DNA of 64,000 nucleotides from Aegilops tauschii subsp. strangulata (taxonomy: Eukaryota; Streptophyta; Magnoliopsida; Poales; Poaceae), in NCBI RefSeq assembly GCF_002575655.3, contig NC_053038.3, forward strand, positions 144,290,885 to 144,354,884. Direction: 5' to 3'. The notes beneath the pieces are model-generated. The model was given only the letters and a program-made list of their open reading frames with translations, did no database searches and had not been told where the DNA came from. The position numbers and the translations under genes are program-made. Position 1 is the first letter of the stretch; each line of letters opens with the position of its first letter. Positions 1 to 10,200 of this stretch are shown piece after piece.

Positions 1-1565
1 TCAAGCATACTAATAAAGCAATCATGTCTTTTCAAAATAACATGGCCAAAGAAATTTATCCCTACGAAATCATATAGTCTGGCTATGCTCCATCTTCATC
101 ACACAAAGTATTTTATCATGCACAACCCCGATGACAAGCCAATCAATTGTTTCATACTTTTGGTGTTCTCAAACTTTTTCAACTTTCACGCAATACATGA
201 GCGTGAGCCATGTATATAGCACTATAGGTGGAATACAATATGGTGGTTGTAGAGAAGATAAAAAGAAGGAGATAGTCTTACATCAACTAGGCGTAGGGAT
301 TTCCATGGAGATTCCCATCAATAGATATCAATGTGAGTGAGTAGGGATTGCCATGCAACGGATGCACTAGAGCTATAAGTGTATGAAAGCTCAAAAAGAA
401 ACTAAGTGGGTGTGAATTCAACTCGCTTGCTCCCAAGGACCTAGGGCAATTTGAGGAAGCCCATCATTGGAATATACAAGCCAAGTTCTATAATTCAAAA
501 ATCCCACTAGTATATGAAAGTGACAACATAGGATACTCTCTATCATGAAGATCATGGTACTACTTTGAAGCACAAGTGTGGAAAAAGGATAGTAACATTG
601 TCCCTTCTCTCTTTTCTCTCATTTTTTTGTTTGGGCTTCATGGCCTCTTTTATTTTTTTACAAAGTACGGAGACTCATCCCAACTTGTGAGGGAATCATA
701 GCTTCCATCATCCTTTCCTCACATGGGCCAATGCTCTAATAATGATGATCATCACACTTTTATTAACTTACAACTCAAGAATTACAACTCAATACTAGAC
801 AAAATATGAATCTATAGAAATGCCTCAGGGGGTGTACCGGGATGTGCAATGATCAAGAGTGACATGTATAAAAAATATGAAAGGTGGCCTTGCCACAAAT
901 ACTATGCCAACTACATGATCATGCAAAGAAATATGACAATGATGGTGTGTGTCATAATAAAATGGAATGGTGGAAGTTGCATGGCAATATATATTGGAAT
1001 GGCTATGGAAATGCCATAATAGGTAGGTATGGTGGCTATTTTGAGGAAGGTAATGGTGGGTTTAATGCACCGGCAAAAATTGCACGGTACTAGAGAGGCT
1101 AGCAATGGTGGAAGGGTGGGAGTGTGTATAATCCATGGACTCAACATTAGTCATAAAGAACTCATATACTTATTGAAAAAAATTATTAGCTATCAAAACA
1201 AAGTACTACACGCATCCTCCTAGGGGTATAGGTTGGTAGGAAAAGACCATCGCTCGTCCCCGACCACCACTCGTAAGGAAGATAATCAAAAAATAAATCA
1301 TGCTCTGACTTCATCACATAATGATTCACCATACGTGCATGTTACGGGAATCACAAACTTGAACATAAGTATTTCTACTAGTCCACAATTACTCACTAGC
1401 ATGACTATAATATCACCATCTTTATATCTCAAAACAATCATAAGGAATCAAACGTCTCATAGTATTCAACGCTCTTTATATGAAAGGTTTTATTATATCC
1501 CTCTTGGGTGCCCATCATATTAGGATTAAATTCATAACCTAAGCAAATTACCATGCTGTTTAGAT

Positions 1566-1598
1566 ACTCTCAAAACAATATAAGTGGAGCATGAGAGT
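1566..1598 (-). other. Stem-loop of the CTTCACTTA array (element A, unit 1)
   Basis: Arms ACTCTCA (1566-1572) and TGAGAGT (1592-1598) pair perfectly over 7 bp around a loop that reads CCACTTATATTG on the sense (minus) strand, one base off the usual TTCACTTAT core. The same loop with different but paired stems recurs in elements B and C. Confidence 0.6.
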
Positions 1599-1631
1599 TC
1601 AAAAAATTTCTATAGAATAAATCCACCACCG

Positions 1632-1664
1632 TGCTCTAAAAGATATAAGTGAAGAACTAGAGCA
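1632..1664 (-). other. Stem-loop of the CTTCACTTA array (element A, unit 2)
   Basis: Arms TGCTCTA (1632-1638) and TAGAGCA (1658-1664) pair over 7 bp. The sense-strand loop contains CTTCACTTATATC. A third, decayed unit follows at about 1673-1705: its loop is intact but only about 3 pairs remain. Confidence 0.6.
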
Positions 1665-1883
1665 AATTTCCTAGCTCAAAAAACATAAGTGAAGCACATA
1701 GAGTATTCTAATAAATTCGCGATTCATGCATGACTCTCTCAAAAGGTGTGTGCAGAAAGGATGATTGTGGCAAACTAAAAATCAAAGACTCATATCATAC
1801 AACATGCTCCAAGCAAAACACATATCATGTGGTGAACAAAAATATAGCCTCAAGTAAATTTACCTATAGACGAAGACGAAAGA

Positions 1884-1916
1884 GGGGATGCCATCTGGGG
1901 CATCCCCAAGCTTAGA
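1884..1916 (-). other. GGGGATGCC hairpin next to a purine-tract-like word (element A)
   Basis: Arms GGGGATGCC (1884-1892) and GGCATCCCC (1899-1907) form a 9-bp stem with a 6-nt loop. On the sense (minus) strand it is immediately preceded by AAGCTTGGGGATG, the same word that forms the polypurine tract before the 3' LTR of element C (26971-26984). Equivalent hairpins lie at 8790-8811 and 9520-9543 (B) and 25230-25250 (C). Confidence 0.55.
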
Positions 1917-2561
1917 TGCTTGGTTGTCCTTGAATATTACCTTGGGTTGCCTTGGTCATCCCCAAGCTTAGGCTCTTGCCACTCCTTATTCAGTTGTCCA
2001 TCAAATATTTACCCAAAACTTAAAAACTTCACAACACAAAACTCAACAAGAAAACTCATGAGATCCGTTCGTACAAGAAAATAAATCACCACTTTTTGGT
2101 ACTGTTGTAAACTCATTATTTAGTTATATTGGTTTAATATCAAGTGTATTCCAACTTCTCCATGGTTCATACCCCCTAATACTACCCATATATTCATCAA
2201 AATAAGCAAACAATACATAAAAAACAGAATCTGTCAAAAACAGAACAATCTGTAGCAATATGTAAACTTCGTATACTTCTGTAGCTCCAAGAATTCTGAA
2301 AATTAGGAAAACAGAGGCAATTTGTATATCAATCTTAAGTAAAACATTCAGAGTTTTTCCACGCTTCTGTGATTTTTAACAATTCTAGCAATGAGCGCAA
2401 AAATTTCTGTTTTTCAGCAAGATCAAATCAACTATCACCATAGATCAACCCGAAGGTCTTGCTTGGCTCAAACACTAAGTAAAACACCAAAACAAAATTA
2501 TTACGGAGGTAATAATGTGTATTTATATCAAAAGAAAACTAAAAACCAAAAACATAAAAAT

Positions 2562-2612
2562 AAAATTGGGTTGCCTCCCAACAAGCGCTATTGTTTAACG
2601 CCCCTAGCTAAG
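2562..2612 (-). other. Conserved block downstream of the Athila ORF (element A copy)
   Basis: On the minus strand this reads GGGGCGTTAAACAATAGCG followed by CTTGTTGGGAGGCAACCC. Near-identical blocks stand just after the ORF in element B (10201-10248) and element C (about 24528-24574). It starts within about 30 bases of the ORF stop in all three. Function unknown. Confidence 0.6.
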
Positions 2613-2626
2613 CATAAAACATAGAT

Positions 2627-3490
2627 CTAGGTATTGTCATGAAATTCCTTTTTAATCAAACCTTCAAAAACTTTTCTTAGCAAATCTCTCTTTTCTTTTC
2701 TTTCCTTTCTAGTAGGTGAACTTAATTCATGAAAAGGACTTTGATTAGTGATTTTGACATTCATAAAGCCATAGTCTGGATCGTCACCATATATATCATC
2801 ATATAAAATACGTATCTTATTTTTATTGGGTTCCCTAGTCCTCTCTTCCAACCAATCATCATTAAATCCTACATAAATTCCCCTAGTCAACCAATCAAAT
2901 TTATCATAAGTCTCAAGGTACATGGTTTGAGCAAATTTCTGAGTAGGTAACTCTCCTCCTAAGATTGTCACTGTAAGATTGATAATCTCTAGATTCCAAA
3001 CTACGCAAAGTTTCTTTATCATGGAGAATTTCTTCAATCGGAGGATGTTCAATACCTTTATTATAGAAAAAAAAAATCCTAGCCTCTTTATTATAAAATC
3101 AAATTCCCGCATAAGAATGATAGTGGCAATCTTTTTAGCTATAGGATGATTAATATTGGGAAGTTCACAAAACACCTTTTGCAAAGCGGGATGGATGTGC
3201 ACAAATTTTCTTTCTAGTTTTTCAATAAGCATGACAATGGCATCTGCATAACAGTTTGTATCAAGAAGAATAGATCTCTTACTAATAGGCATAGTTCCCG
3301 TACAATCAAAGAATTCATGAATAACACTTTTTCCAATAATATTACCGTCTCCCACATGAAAAGTTTTTGCTTTATAATTAGGAGGAGTTTTAGTTTCGTG
3401 GTCTAAAGAGCAAGACCCAAGTTTTTCCTCAAGATTTATACTAGCAAGATCCACAAAACTTTCAATTATAACCTCCCTAGATTCAGACAT
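2627..3490 (-). CDS. Unrecognised ORF of element A (non-autonomous Athila type)
   Basis: A 287-residue open frame from an ATG at 3490 (the frame stays open upstream to 3571, but those extra codons look like leader). It lies about 206 bases downstream of the tRNA-Asp primer site, where gag begins in an Athila element, so by position it is the gag-region product. I see no zinc knuckle, protease DTG/DSG or reverse transcriptase motif, so it is not assignable to a known enzyme. The C-terminal part is charged (ERTREPNKNK, then RKERKEKRDLLRK). Its length differs from the gag-like ORF of B. It may be a captured or degenerate gag of a non-autonomous element. It is intact as read here, unlike most other ORFs in the window. 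Confidence 0.5.
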   Translation of the reverse strand: MSESREVIIESFVDLASINLEEKLGSCSLDHETKTPPNYKAKTFHVGDGNIIGKSVIHEFFDCTGTMPISKRSILLDTNCYADAIVMLIEKLERKFVHIHPALQKVFCELPNINHPIAKKIATIILMREFDFIIKRLGFFFSIIKVLNILRLKKFSMIKKLCVVWNLEIINLTVTILGGELPTQKFAQTMYLETYDKFDWLTRGIYVGFNDDWLEERTREPNKNKIRILYDDIYGDDPDYGFMNVKITNQSPFHELSSPTRKERKEKRDLLRKVFEGLIKKEFHDNT

Positions 3491-3735
3491 GGTGGCAAGA
3501 ACCAATCTAACAAATGAGCAAACAAAAAGCAAACGAAAAGATGAACGAAAGAAGGGCGAATAAAAAGGCAAATCTTTTTTTGTTTTTCTGAAAACGTTTT
3601 AGAAGTGGGGGAGAGGAAAATGAGAGGAAAATGGCAAATAATGTAATGCAAGAGATGAGAGTTTATGGTAGGTACTTGGTAGGCTTGATGTAGATCTCCC
3701 CGGCAATGGCGCTAGAAATTCTTCCTACTACTTCT
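3491..3735 (-). other. Leader and tRNA-Asp primer binding site of element A
   Basis: The primer site is at 3697-3714. On the minus strand it matches the complement of the 3' end of plant tRNA-Asp (TGGCGCCGTTGCCGGGGA) with about two mismatches. It sits about 21 bases inside the end of the LTR, the usual Athila arrangement, and the remainder up to the ORF start is untranslated leader. Confidence 0.75.
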
Positions 3736-4933
3736 TGAGCTTGCGTTGGTTTTTCCCTTGAAGAGGATAGGGTGATGCAGCAAATAGAGATAATATTTCC
3801 CTCAGTTAAGAACCAAGGTATCAATCCAGTAGGAGATACAGGCAAGTCTCCAATCTATGCACCTGCACAAACAATCAAACACTTCCACCCAACGCGATAT
3901 AGGGGTTGTCAGTCCCTTCACGGTCACTTGCAAGGATGAGATCTGATAGAGATAGATATAAAAGATTACTAAAACATAAAACAAAATAAAAGTAAATAAA
4001 TTGCAGCAAGGTATTTTTGGGTTTTTTGGTTTATAGATCTGAAAATATATGATGGAAAATAGACCCGGGGGCCATAGGTTTCACTAGAGGCTTCTCTCTT
4101 GAAGGAAAATAATAAGGTGGGTGAACAAATTACTATCGAGCAATTGATAGAAAAGCGCACAGTTATGACTTTATCCAAGACAATGATTATGAATATAGGC
4201 TCACGTTCGTGTCAAGTAAACAGACTCCTGCCTGCACCTACTACTATTACTCCACACATCGACCGCTATCCAGCATGCATCTAGAGTATTAAGTTCATAA
4301 GAACGGAGTAACACCTTAAGTAAGATGACATGATGTAGAGGGATGAACTCAAGAAATATGATGAAAACCCCATCTTTTTACCCTTGAGGGAAACAATAAA
4401 ATGCGTGTCTCGCTACCCCTACTTTGTCACTGGGTGAGGACACCGCAAGATTGAACCCAAAGCTAAGCACCTCTCCCATTGCAAAGAAAACCAATCTAGT
4501 TGGCCAAACCAAACCAAAAACTCGAAAAGAAATACAAAGATATCAACTCATGCATAGAAGAATTCAAAGAAGATTCAAATAATATTCATAGATAATCTGA
4601 TCATAAATCCACAATTCATCGGATCTCGACAAACATGCCGCAAAAGAATATTACATCAGATAGAACTCCAAGAACATCGAGGAGAACATTGTATTGAAGA
4701 TCAAAGAGAGAGAAGAAGCCATCTAGGTACTAGCTATTGACCCGTAGGTTTGTGGTAAACTACTCACGCTTCATCGGTAGGGCAATAGAGGTTATGTAGA
4801 TGCCCTCCATGATCGAATCCCCCTCCGGCACGATGACGGAAAAGGACCCAAGATGGGATCTTGCGGAAACAGATGCCTGGGGTGGCGGAAAAGTATTTTG
4901 GTGGACGCTTCTGTTGGTTTGGGAATATTTCTT

Positions 4934-4941
4934 AATTTATA
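4934..4941 (-). promoter_or_regulatory. TATA box of LTR A
   Basis: TATAAATT on the minus strand in the middle of the LTR, about 30 bases downstream of the GC-rich inverted repeat, at the expected U3 promoter position. Confidence 0.55.
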
Positions 4942-4968
4942 GGCCCATAATTAGGGTTGGAGGAGCTC

Positions 4969-5032
4969 CGAGGGGCCCACAAGCCCTCAGCCCGCCTCCT
5001 AGGGCGCGCCCCTGAGGCTTGTGGCCTCCTCG
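4969..5032 (-). other. GC-rich inverted repeat in U3 of LTR A
   Basis: The arm at 4969-4990 (contains CCCACAAGCCCTCAG) pairs with the arm at 5011-5032 (contains CTGAGGCTTGTGG), with small bulges, separated by a GGCGCGCC-containing loop. Hairpins at the same place in LTRs B, C and D have different arm sequences. Confidence 0.6.
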
Positions 5033-5304
5033 GGACTCCTTTGACTTCATCTCCAAGTCCTACTGTATCTTCTAGTCCAAGAAAGATCGTCGTAAAGTTT
5101 TATTCCGTCTGGACTCCGTTTGGTATTCCTTTTCTGTAAAACTCAAAAACAAGGAAAAAAATAGAAACTGGCACTGGTCTCTAAGTTAATAAGTTAGTCC
5201 CAAAAATAATATAAAATAGCATAATGATGCGTATAAGACATCCAAAACAGATAATATAATATCATGGATCAATCAAAAATTATAGATACATTGGAGACGT
5301 ATCA

Positions 5305-5877
5305 ATCACCTTGTATTCTGTACTGCATCACATAAATATAATCAAAGCAGGACATAGGATTTTACCTCTTCGAGAATGCCCAAACCTGGGTAAACATCAT
5401 CCCATGTTTCCCCTGTTACCATTGTTGTGCCACCCCGGCTCAGAGGAACTGGAACACCACGTAATCCAGCCCAGAGATCAAGTCTTCTGGAATACGACAC
5501 TGCTTGACATAGAACAAATCAACTCTTATTACAAAGGAGAAGGGTACAAAGGTCTGCTGTTACAAAAGATCACATCAGCACGGCGACACTACACTTGCTA
5601 AGGTAGTTCTATGCTAGCAGTGGAACAACTCGTAGCAGCAGAATAACTTATAGCAGCGGAACAACAATGAAGGTGGTGAACTCCACTTTGTAGGGACTCT
5701 GGCTGGGACACGATCTAGCTCGCATGCACGATAACCTCGACAAGCAATCAATCAATCACGGCATCACTTGCCATCTGGCATGACACGCCAGGTCAGCACA
5801 TTGAATGTACTTGTAAGCTCACAACAACCAAAATCATCAATGCAAGACAACAACATAGCATTAGCAGGTTAAGTTAT
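5305..5877 (-). mobile_element. Element Z, left fragment: gypsy LTR interrupted by C
   Basis: About 570 bases without coding potential. The stretch with TTACAAAG, repeated AACAACTCGTAGCAG-like runs and AGCACATTGAATGTACT (5795-5811) resembles the U5-side part of the chromovirus LTR K (48180-48500) and the palindrome in LTR E (61079-61097), so I read it as a minus-strand chromovirus LTR fragment. It probably continues at 28582, across the inserted element C. Family not assigned. Confidence 0.4.
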
Positions 5878-6157
5878 TGATATGTCTCCAACATATCTAT
5901 AAATTTTGATTGTTCCATGCTGTTATATTATCAATCTTGGATGTTTTATAATCATTTTATAGTCATTTTGTATCATTTTTTGGTACTAACCTATTGACAT
6001 AGTGCCAAGTGCCAGTTGTTGTTTTCTGCATGTTTTTTACATCGTAGGAAATCAATATCAGACGGAGTCCAAACTCAACGAAACTCCACAAAGAATTTTT
6101 TTGGACCAGAAGGAACATAATGGGCCCTGGCTGCACCTGGGGGTGCTCCGAGGAGAG
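5878..6157 (+). mobile_element. Element C 5' LTR, first part
   Basis: Begins TGATATGTCTCCAAC and matches the start of the 3' LTR at 26985 base for base apart from scattered changes, up to GCTCCGAGGAGAG. It stops there because T1 is inserted; the LTR resumes at 22093. Confidence 0.9.
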
Positions 6158-6615
6158 TGTCGGTGTCAAAACTAGTAGATCTCGGGTAGGGGGTCCCAAC
6201 TATGTGTCTAAGGATCGAGGGTAACAGGAGGCAGGGGACACAATGTTTACCCAGGTTCGGGCCCTCTTAATGGAGGTAATAACCTACTTCCTACTTGATT
6301 GACTTTGATGAGTAAAAGGGTTACAAGAATTGATCTACCTCGAGATCGTAATGGCTAAACCCTAGATGTCTAGCCTGTATGATTATGTTTATCTCTACGG
6401 AGTAAACCCTCTGGTTTATATAGACATCGTAGGGGGCTAGGGTTGTACAGAGTCGGTTTACAAAGAAAGGAATCTTCATATCCGAACGCCAAGCTTGCCA
6501 TCCACGCAAAGGAGAGTCCCATCCAGACACGGGGGAAGGACTTCTATCTTGTATCTTCATGGCCCACGTCACATAGCCCAGACACCCGAGGACCCCATAA
6601 TCTAGGAGTCCCTCA
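6158..6615 (-). mobile_element. T1 3' LTR
   Basis: Matches the LTR at 21634-22092 along its length with scattered substitutions and a few short indels, so the insertion is not recent. A minus-strand TATA box (TATATAAACC) lies at about 6414-6421. Confidence 0.9.
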
Positions 6616-6630
6616 GTAGCCCCTGAACCA
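6616..6630 (-). other. T1 polypurine tract
   Basis: In element orientation it reads TGGTTCAGGGGCTAC directly before the 3' LTR start TGAGGG. The T2 remnant has the equivalent GGCCCGGGGGCTAC at 30647-30660. Confidence 0.75.
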
Positions 6631-6982
6631 GTCTTCAATGACGATGTGTCCGGCACGCAGATTTTCTTCGGCATTGCAAGGCGGGTTCCTCCTCTGAATA
6701 CTTCAAGATTAGTCTTCTGAACAAAATACATGTACCCAACTCTGTATAACAACCACAATCCTCCACCACGAAGGTAAAATATTAAGTAGTGATAAGCTAT
6801 GTTCACTGACTGCTCTTTTTTTTCTCGAAGCGTTATGTCAAGTCTCATCGTTATTAACTCGAATCGTTTTTCAGGCCTCCCGCCTCACGTATCGAGGCAT
6901 GACCTTTATTGACACATCTCATCAAGGTAGAGATCGTGTCCCTTTATTTGCGGGATCCTTATCAATACGGGTTTGAGTAACC
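6631..6982 (-). mobile_element. T1 3' internal flank
   Basis: Non-coding sequence between the T1 polypurine tract and insertion B. It ends TTTGAGTAACC; the reading resumes after B at 13712 with TAACCCAACCG, so TAACC is the duplicated target. Confidence 0.75.
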
Positions 6983-8526
6983 TAATTCCTGCTCGTCCTC
7001 GAGTAGGTAAATGATAAAAGAATAATTTATGAAGTGTGAATGCTAGCAGGTGCACAAGTTTGATCAATGATAATTTCAATCACCTTTTCTAGCATCATTA
7101 TATATCATAACAGTAGCTCAACTCATAAAACTTCTCATATCAAGTAACAAGCTATTCACATGTTAAAGCATAGATCATAAACTTTCTTGAAAACTAACAA
7201 ACTATGTTCTCAGTCATCAAACAATTGCAATTCATCTTATTTTCAGGAAGGGTCTATGTAAGAGCTTTGATTTAGCAAATCCCACATACTCAACTATCAT
7301 ATAGTCTTCCATGATTGCTACCACTCAAAGCATATTTTTTAGAACAAATAGCATCCATCGAACACAGAGAAAGATAGGGGCTTAATGTTTCGCCTCCCAA
7401 CTTATTTATCATATAGATAATTGTCAACAATAATAATTCATGATCAAATATATTTGAATGGCCATATATGCTTAGATCTTTCCATCACATGATGCTTGCC
7501 AACTAAAGAGTAGGTTGGAATGAGAAGGAATACTACTGACTCTTGCATAAAAGTAAAAGATAGGCCCTTCGCAGAGGGAAGCAGGGATTTGCAGAGGTGC
7601 CAGAGCTCGAAGCTAAAACAGAGATGAAAATAATTTTGAGAGGTATGCTTTCATTGTCAACATAACGACCAAGAGTTCCCAATATCTTCCATACTAGATA
7701 CATTATAGGCGGTTCCCACGCAGAAAGGTAAAGTTTTACTCCCCCTCCACCAACATTCACACTCCATGGCTTGTCTGAAACAATGGGTGTCGTCCAACTA
7801 TCAACATTCCTGGGGGAGTTTTGTTTAAATTATTTGCGAATTTGTTTTTGATCTTTTGATCATAGGACTGGGTATCCCAGTTACCAACCATTTTCTCGTG
7901 AATGATGAGCAGAGTCCACTCATCATGAGAATAACCCACCTAGCATGGAATATACTGACAGCCCCTAGTTGCTACATGAGCGATTCGGGCATACAAAACA
8001 GATTATTATTTGAAGTTTTAGAGTTTGGCACATGCAAATTTACTTGGAACGACAGGTAAATACAGCATATAGGTAGATATGGTGGACACTCATGGAAGAA
8101 ACTTGGTTCAAGGAATTTGGATGCACAAGCAGTATTCCCGCTTAGTACATATATTTTGGCTAGCAAAGGATTCTAAATAGCAAGCACCACATGTTAGAGG
8201 ATCCATAACAATATAACTTCTATACAAATATACCCAAGCATAACTCATTATGTTGTCTTCCTTGTCCAACTTCAACTAATTTGCTCAGGTTTGAAAATAA
8301 TTAATGGGGCTCACAATCATAGAAGATGTCCAAGATAGTATATTTATATGTGAAATCTCTCTTCCTTCAATAATCTTTCATGAATTGTTCAAGTGACCAA
8401 TACAATGTTTGCTAACCTTCAATAAATTTACCACCTCTACTTCTTATATGTGAAGTCATTACTCCCCATGGGATAAGCATATGAAACATATATAATTTCA
8501 GATTTATGATATTCAAATCATTCAAC

Positions 8527-8566
8527 CATTTACTCATAGGATATAAGTGAAGCACACGAGTAAATG
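8527..8566 (-). other. Stem-loop of the CTTCACTTA array (element B, unit 1)
   Basis: Arms CATTTACTC (8527-8535) and GAGTAAATG (8558-8566) form a perfect 9-bp stem. The sense-strand loop contains CTTCACTTATATCC. This is the longest stem of the set. Confidence 0.7.
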
Positions 8567-8569
8567 ACA

Positions 8570-8610
8570 AACTACTCGAAAAAGATATAAGTGAAGATCA
8601 ATGAGTAGTT
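8570..8610 (-). other. Stem-loop of the CTTCACTTA array (element B, unit 2)
   Basis: Arms AACTACTC (8570-8577) and GAGTAGTT (8603-8610) form a perfect 8-bp stem. The sense-strand loop contains CTTCACTTATATC. It lies only 3 bases from unit 1, so the two would stack as adjacent hairpins. Confidence 0.7.
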
Positions 8611-8789
8611 AAATAATTATGTAGCTATGTGAAGACTCTCTCTCATTTAAGAATTTGAGATCTTGGTATTTTATTCATACAGCAAGCAAAACAAAAGAAA
8701 ATGACATTTCAAGGATAGCACTCATCACGTGAAGAAGCAAAAACTTAGGATCAACCGATACTAACCAATGGTTGTCGAAGAAGGAAGGT

Positions 8790-8811
8790 GGGATGCCAAC
8801 CGGGGCATCCC
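8790..8811 (-). other. GGGATGCC hairpin (element B, copy 1)
   Basis: Arms GGGATGCC (8790-8797) and GGCATCCC (8804-8811), an 8-bp stem with a 6-nt loop, followed on the plus strand by CAAGCTTAG. Sense strand: AAGCTTGGGGATGCC leads into the stem. Confidence 0.5.
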
Positions 8812-9519
8812 CAAGCTTAGACGCTTGAGACTTCTTGAAATATTATCTTGGGATGCCTTGGGCATCCCCAAGCTTGAGCTTTTGTGTCTCCTCTCATATC
8901 ACGGTCTCCCTAAATCTCAAAATCTTCATCCACACAAAACTCAACAAGGACTCGTGAGATAAGTTAGTATAAACCAATGCAAAAAAAACTTATCATACTC
9001 TACTGTAGCAAATCACTAAAATTATTATTCAACATTGCATACTAAATGCCTCTGCATATTTAATAGTCCTATCCTCAAATAGAATCATTAAAGAAGCGAA
9101 CATATGCAAACAATGCAAACATAACAGCAATCTTCCTAAACAGGACAGTCTGTAAAGAATGCGGCAAGATCCATACTTCCCTATCTCCAAAAATTATGAA
9201 AGAAAACTCCCACTGTAGAAAATTTATCAGAGCTTATTATGCAAAAGGTTTCAACATTTTATCACATTCTGACTTTTCTAGGAAATTTTTGCAACAGCGG
9301 TAAACTTTCTGTTTTGAAACAGCAACATGTATACTTGCAAAATAAGCATGGTAAAGGCTATCCTTGACATTTTTATTGAAAATAGAGATGCAAAACATTA
9401 TTCTAAATAAGAGCAAGCAAATACTAACAAAATAAAATGATGCTCCAAGCAAAACACATATCATGTGGTGAATAACAATATAGCTCCAAGTAAAGTTACC
9501 GATGAACGAAGACGAAAGA

Positions 9520-9543
9520 GGGGATGGCTTCCGGGGCATCCCC
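9520..9543 (-). other. GGGATGCC hairpin (element B, copy 2)
   Basis: Arms GGGGATG (9520-9526) and CATCCCC (9537-9543), 7 bp. It is surrounded by sequence colinear with 1800-1990 of element A, including the word CACATATCATGTGG, which is itself a short hairpin. Confidence 0.45.
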
Positions 9544-10200
9544 AAGCTTAGGCTCTTGGTTTTCCTTGAATATTACCTTTGGGTGCCTCGGGCATCCCCA
9601 AGTTTAGGCTCTTACCACTCCTTATTCCATAGTCCATCGAATCTTTACCCAAAACTTGAAAACTTCACAACACAAAACTTAACAGAAAACTCGTAAGCTC
9701 CGTTAGTATAAGAAAATAAATCACCACTTAGGTACTGTTGTGAACTCATTCTAAATTAATATTGCTGTAATATCTACTGTATTCCAACTTCTCTATGGTT
9801 CATACCCTCAGATACTACTCATAGATTCATCAAAATAAGCAAACAACACATAGAAAACAGAATCTGTCAAAAACAGAACAGTCTGTAGTAATCTGTATCA
9901 AACGCAAACTTCTGGAGCTCAGAAACATCTGCCAAAATAGGACGACCTATATAATTTGATTATTGATCAACTGCAATTGGAATAAGTATTTTATCACTTT
10001 CTGGTGATTTTTAACAATTGTTTTCGTGAACAGAAAGTTTCTGGAATTTTCAGCAAGATCAAATAACTATCATCCAAGAAGATCCTATAGGTCTTTCTTG
10101 GCACAAACACTAATTAAAACATAAAACCACATCTAACCAGAGGCTAGATCAAAAATTTATTACTCAACAGAACCAAAAATCAAGAAACAAAAATAAAATT

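Larger units (their letters stand above)
1..2626 (-). mobile_element. Element A internal non-coding region (Athila type)
   Basis: AT-rich internal sequence of an Athila-type LTR retrotransposon on the minus strand, lying 3' of its ORF; the element's 3' end and 3' LTR are outside the window. It is colinear with element B: the stretch at about 1990-2400 closely matches 9640-10050, and both carry short words repeating around TCTGTTTT/AAAACAGA. It also holds two clear stem-loops of the array type (1565-1664), a GGGGATGCC hairpin (1884-1907) and two copies of the purine-tract-like word AAGCTTGGGGAT. No open frame of coding quality was seen in this stretch. The Athila assignment follows from the LTR and primer site further right; Sabrina or WHAM are possible family names but unproven. 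Confidence 0.75.
3736..5304 (-). mobile_element. Element A 5' LTR (Athila type)
   Basis: A 1569-bp LTR, read on the minus strand from TGATACGTCTCC (ending at 5304) to GCAAGCTCA (3736). A TATA box lies at 4934-4941. A large GC-rich inverted repeat is found at 4969-4990 with 5011-5032, upstream of the TATA. Most of it aligns with the LTRs of element C (shared words include GCATGCTGGATAGCGGTCGA and GAAACCTATGGCCCCCGGG), so A and C are related families, while B has a different LTR. The flanking base run at 5305-5309 (ATCAC) should be the target duplication; its partner is outside the window. Confidence 0.85.
6983..10200 (-). mobile_element. Element B internal non-coding region
   Basis: About 3.2 kb of AT-rich sequence 3' of the ORF with no credible coding frame. 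It contains two long-stem hairpins (8527-8610), two GGGATGCC-type hairpins (8790-8811, 9520-9543) and several copies of AAGCTTGGGGATGCC on the sense strand. The block at about 9430-10130 is colinear with A (about 1800-2480) and, inverted, with C (about 24660-25330). This extensive conservation of non-coding sequence between elements with different LTRs suggests it does something for the element. Confidence 0.65.

Noticed and set aside
6321..6848. 175-residue minus-strand ORF
   Set aside because: Spans the T1 LTR, polypurine tract and flank, which cannot be one gene.
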